From: Ditylenchus dipsaci
Lineage: Eukaryota; Nematoda; Chromadorea; Rhabditida; Anguinidae
DNA length: 64,000 nucleotides
Direction of reading: 5' to 3'
NCBI GenBank assembly: GCA_004194705.1
Contig: SADC01000329.1
Span: 855,910-919,909 of the forward strand
A program made the position numbers and the translations under genes. The notes under the pieces were generated by a model, which searched no databases, was not told where the DNA came from, and saw only the letters and a list, made by a program, of their open reading frames with translations. Positions 52,401 to 58,400 of this stretch are shown piece after piece; position 1 is the stretch's first letter, and every line of letters starts with the position of its first letter.

Positions 52401-55400
52401 GGAGTCTGGAGCACTAACTTCTACCCTGATTGGCTGTCCTTCACGGGCTTCAATATCTTGTAGTTCTTCATCGAAGGTAGGGGCTTGTTGAGGTATTGCT
52501 TTCTCTGTGATTATGAGCTGAGCTTTGGTCTCCACACTGCCATGCTCATTTTCGGCGTAGCAGGCGATGACTCCAGCATACTGGGCTGAGTCGATGGTCA
52601 GGGCGAAATCGAAGAGTTGGGTTTGAGAAAGTTTGATACCAGGAGAACTGGAGTCAACCGGCTGACCATCGATGGACCACTTTACATTTTCGGCATTCTT
52701 GATGGTGGTGCCGAAGTGGGCTGGGGACCTGAAAATTATTGGAATCAAAACAAATTTTGAGGAATGCGCTTACATTTCAGATCTTTGCAAAATAAATATT
52801 TTTACAAATTTTTGACATTATTTGAAAATACAACAGCTTACAAAAATATTTGTGAATTTTACTCTTATTTATGCACAAAATATTATTATTATTCAAACAG
52901 TATATTTTTAAGGGGACACGGTCGTTTCGCCCCCTGTTCATTTCGCCCCCTGTATCGTTTCGCCCCCTGTATTGTTTCGCCCCTAGTTCATTTCGCCCCC
53001 TAGTTCATTTCGCCCCAAGTTCATTTCGCCCCCTGTATTGTTTCGCCCCGAAATTCATATTTATCCCCGAAATTCAAATTCGTGGTCGAACTCATATAAA
53101 GGGCTCATATAACTCATATATAAAGGGTCAGCCCCTATCCCGGACCATGTACCCCAAAGGGTCAGCCCTTATCCCGGACCATGTACCCCAAAGGGGCTTC
53201 CTATTGAAATAGGTTGCCTGCGAAGGCAGGCAGGTAGAAAATCTAAAAAAGTCAAAAAGTTCTCTGTTTTTTAACTGTTTTATGTTACCTTGCCAATAAA
53301 ACTTGTTTTCTTTGATCTCAATTTAATTCTGCTAATGACCAAACTAATGAAAAATCAATTATCGCTAACTTCGTGAACTAGGGGGCGAAACAATACAGGG
53401 GGCGAAACGATACAGGGGGCGAAATGAACTAGGGGGCGAAACGATACAGGGGGCGAAATGAACTAGGGGCGAAACGATACAGGGGGCGAAATGAACAGGG
53501 GGCGAAACGATACGTACCCATTTTTAAGTTACTCACCTTTCTCCACTGTTTGATCACTCAAATGCTTGGTGATCTCTAACTTAATTAGTTCATTCACAGT
53601 TAACAAAGCACCAGTCTCATCTGTTCCGAGCTTATTAGTAGCAGTGACGGCAACAGTATTGCTATCTCCCAACACCTTGGTGTCAATGAACAGACGAGTG
53701 ACTCCATTTTCATCAGTCTCCACTCGGGCTCCATCTGTAGATGCATACACCTGAGAAAACAACCGAATTTACAATCAAAACATGAGAAAGCCACTAAAAT
53801 AGTTCACTTTCTGCCACCAATGGACCACTGGTATTCAGCAGCAGGTACTGCATCCGCATGGGCCTCAAACACAGCTTCCTTGCCTTTATCCACTGTTAAG
53901 TTTTTGGGTTTCTGGTCAAACACAGGCGCCTGGGACTTGCGATTAACTGTGAACTGGGCTTGGGTGGTGGCCTGACCTCTGAATTGGTCGCCACACACTT
54001 GATGATGCCAGTTTCGGACAGCTTCACGTCATGGATTTCCACCTTGGAGCTGCCGTCGAATTCACGGATGTGGATTCTCTGTAAGCAAAGTATTTGCAGA
54101 AATTGTAGTAAATTTGGTTATACTCACAGCTGACTCGACCAGCTCCTCTCCATTCAAAGTCCATTTATAGGTAGGCTCTCCATCAGCAGTCACCTCGAAC
54201 ACAGCTGTGTTCCCTTCAGTCTCTGTTTTGTCGGTGAGTGGTTGAGTAAACTCTGGGGCTTTTTTTTGCTTCTCCAATGGCAGAACTATCAGCTTGGCTT
54301 TGGTCTCAAATTTACCGATGATGTTTTCTGCTCTGAAAACCATAGAAATATGTGGGAAACAATGCACAAATTTCAAAGACAGTCTGGAAATCGGAACAAT
54401 CTTTTTTGTAATGGCTTATGGCATTTCGGTCTCCAAAAAAGAGTTATTTTACCTGCAAAGCACAGTTCCTGCAAACAGAGAAGAATCAACCACAAGTTTG
54501 TGATCTGTGACATTGGAAGACTGGATTGACACTCCGGGCATGCCATCTACTAGTGGCTGACCGTTAATGAACCAGTGAACTGTGGGGTTGGGGCTGCCTT
54601 TAACCACTGTTTCGAATGTGGCTGGCTGGCCGAATTTGACGGTCTGCAAGTTATCAATTATAGACTTTTTCGTTAGTTCTATGGGCTTTCCACGTAAAAT
54701 TTCATAATTTTTTGTGATTTATATGATTAAAAACTTTTCATGGTGGCACTATTAGCTCTCACCATTTTCTCTGCAATGGCCAATACTTCTATTTTTTAAC
54801 TCTAACTTTAAGGCAGCCCTCCAAAAAAGGGCGAGAATGCAGTACTATGGCTTTACCCATTTTGACTTTGTATTGCAAAGCCTAACCTGATCTTCAATGT
54901 CTTTGATAAAAGTAGGAGCACTTCTGGATTCTTCCTCCTCTGGCTCTACAGTCAGACGAGCTCTACTCTCCGCCTGACCATGCTCATTCGTGGCCCTAGC
55001 TAATATTTCACCATCATGTGGATCAATTTGGCAGTTCTGTATGGTGACTTTGTAATTGCCATCTTGCTGTTTGATCTCCACTCCTTCCTGTCCATGAATG
55101 AGTGGTTTCCGTTGAGGAAAAACTCTACTTTTGGTTCAGGATAGCCGATCACGTCCACTTCAAACATTACTGCGCTGTTTTCAGTAACTACTCGGTCTTC
55201 CAATGGTCTTTCAAACTGTGGAGCGACTGGTGGCACTCTGACTTTGAGGCGGGCATCACAATTTGCGGTGCCAAGACGGTTTTTGCCCTGAATTTAACAA
55301 GTATCGTAAAATAATTTGTGAAAGCTGACTCAAACATATCAGCAGCCGAGCAAACTTTAATAATCAAAAATGCTCCGAATCGCTATTGGGTTCGTTCAAT

Positions 55401-58400
55401 GTTGCCGGGGTGAAACTTATTTAATAAACGATTTTTGATTCTTGAAATTTATGCTAGGTTTCGTTACGTAAAACTTTATTGTCTTGCAAATAATTTTTTA
55501 TTTCTCCGACTTTTGAATGTGTAGTAAGATGGCCTGTTTTGCAGATCACGCTAGGAAGCCATAAATATTTACCTGGCATGTAACGATTCCATCAAAATGT
55601 CGGCTAACATCCTTAATAGTCAAAATGCAAATGCCATCTTCACTGATGAAGCGGACTTTTTCGCTCTCTGTCAGTGGCACTCCATTCACAAACCAGGTGA
55701 TGTCTGGGTCGGGATCTCCGGTGATCACCGCTTTGAATTTGACAGTGTCCCCTCGTCGCATTCCACATCTTCGATCATTGCCTGAAGACCAATATACAGA
55801 TTTTTTGTCAAAATTTTATTTATGCTAAAAATTTCAAACCTGGAACTCAGGCGCCACATGGTTCTTGTCCGGGTCAGGCTGAACAACCAGCTTGGCTGTA
55901 GATTCCACTGTGCCGTATTCATTAGTGATGCGGACAGCATAGGTGCCTGTGTCATCTGGCTGAGCATCTCTGATCTCTAATTTAGCATTTTGTCCATCAT
56001 ATTGTAGGCGAAAATCATGGGATGGTCTAAGGGGTTGGTCATCGACCAGCCAAACTAGCTCTGGCTCAGGCCAACCTTCCACTTCGCAATTGAAGTTTAC
56101 AACATCTCCTTCTTTGCATTGTTGATCTTTCAAACTGGTGGTGAAGCTTGGATGGGCAGCTTCTTTTTCAACTGAAAAGTGCAATCATAGTAAACTAAAA
56201 GAGAACCGAAGCCTGTCAGACACCTGATATTTCAAGCAGTTATATGAGAATTATGAATAGGGTTGTCATGAAAAAATGAAGAGTCTGTTTTTCTTAGCCA
56301 TTGCTTGATAATTTTTTAAATTCTCATTACCGCCAGGTGCGCTAGATTAGTGAGACTCAAAGAGACATTACATATATACCGTATATGCTCTACTCTCTAC
56401 TCTAATCTATGCTCTACTCTAATGATTGACCACCTTCCAATAATCGCTCACCCTCCGGACCCCATATCTCAGCCTAAATTCCAGGGTTCTAGGGTCGAAA
56501 ATCCGTACAGAAGTTTAATGATGAGGCGAAAATTTTTGAATCGGCGGGGACAATTAAGAACGCGTGGCCATGGCCCTTTAATTAAATTTTCATTTTTATA
56601 ACGTCATATATTTTAAATCTTTCTCACCTTTTAAAACTCTGAAGAAGGCAGATGTAGAAGCTTGTCCATATTCATTGGTGGCCACACAGGTGTATCTGCC
56701 AGTGTCCTCCACTTGCACTGGGTCAATGGTCAGAGCAAAGAAGCCATCGTCATCAGCATAAAATGTGTGTCTTTCTCCTTCTTTCAGAAGGATATCATCC
56801 TTGTACCTAAAAAACCTTGATTTGTTAAATATAAACTCTAATTGGGCTAGAAAACCATGTAATATCAGGCAAAGGTATCCAGTAACTTTCAAACACATCT
56901 TTGCTGAAGATTCTTGAAGTGTGCGAAACCCATACTGTGTTCTAGTTACTCTTGTGCCCTGCATTTCAAGGGTTGTGCCGGTGGTAGCTAAATATTAATA
57001 ATTTTTTTTAGTATGGCGTCATGACCTTTTACTCCAATCAATGCTGCTACTTCCTCCACTGTACAGACTGGTTGAGCTTCCTGTTGGTGAAATGACTGGA
57101 GGAGACTTGATCTTCTTTCTTGGAGGGCCTTCCTCTGGGCCTGAAATCATTTTGGTGGTTGGACAATTTTGCGAAAAGTCATTCCCAGGATACTGCCAGG
57201 TCCTTGGACCAGTGAATACAAAAATCCAAAATTTCATGGTGCGAGCCAAATAAATGACCGATTGTTCGATAATTGAGGCAAGTTCGTGATTTCATGCATT
57301 TCAAAAAATTGACAAGTTAAGAACTTTTATGGGTTACGTGTAAGTGAAGTTTAGTTAACACCACCCCTTGGGACCGGCCGACAGGTAGCGCTATATAGAG
57401 GGTTAATTTGACTAAATTTTAGTCAAAGCTGACCAAATTGGTCCATTTTTGGGTGGAGTTATATCCTGGTTTGACTGTAGTTGTATAGGGTGTTTCAAGA
57501 AATTCTGCTTTTTTGAAATGGCTATAACTTTTTCCATAGACCGTTTTTCGATTTTTAATTTTCTTTTAAGGACCATGTTTTTTGCGCGGAGCGGTTGTCC
57601 CCGTCAATTCAAAAATTTTTCCTAATAATTGAACTTCGTTACGGAATCTTTAACTTGGTTTCTAACAAAGGCATACTTAAAATTAAATTCTAGGCCTTGT
57701 TTTGTTAGAAACCATGTTGAAAAATCCGTACAGAAGTTCAATAATTAGGAAATTTTTTTGAATTGGCGGGGACAATTGCTGCGCCCAAAAACCATGGTCC
57801 TTTAACGGACAATTTCGTTCAATGTTTAATGTCAATAACTTGGTCCTTTTTATGGTTCTGGTCCTGTGGATGACCCCTAGATGGCTAAAACCCGAACCAC
57901 AAAGGAGGACCAAGCGAAAATCGTGTTTTTGACGTTATACACTAAAAAAATTTCCCGTCAAGAGAAAAAGATTGGCAAAAAAATTCGAAAAGCGGTCTAT
58001 GAAAAAAGTTATAGCCATCTCAAAAAGGCAGAATTTCTTGAAACACCCTGTATAACCGGTACAGTGAACTTAAATATCAGAAAAGTAGTTCACGGTTCGC
58101 TTAAAAATGCACGACCCAGCGTTTTGTTTCGATTGTATTAGATTGATTTCACGTTATTTAATATTTCTCGACAGTTTTGTGTATAATTTTTTTCTGTCTC
58201 CACGGGTCCATAAATTATTGAAAAACGTTCAGTAATTCTGGGTTGACCTTTCTTTTACGTCTAAAAGCCCCAAAATTGATTTGACTGTTCAAACCATAAT
58301 ATGAGCTGCTTTTCCTGGAAGTAGTGGTGTACTCACTGAACACCGACTGACCATCGCTGGCCACCATAATGCCAGCGTTGGAGCAAGTGCTCAGATCTTC

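Noticed and set aside
52871..53212. Open frame with repeated FRPLYCFAP
   Set aside because: It is the arm repeat of the foldback element 52913-53519, not a gene.
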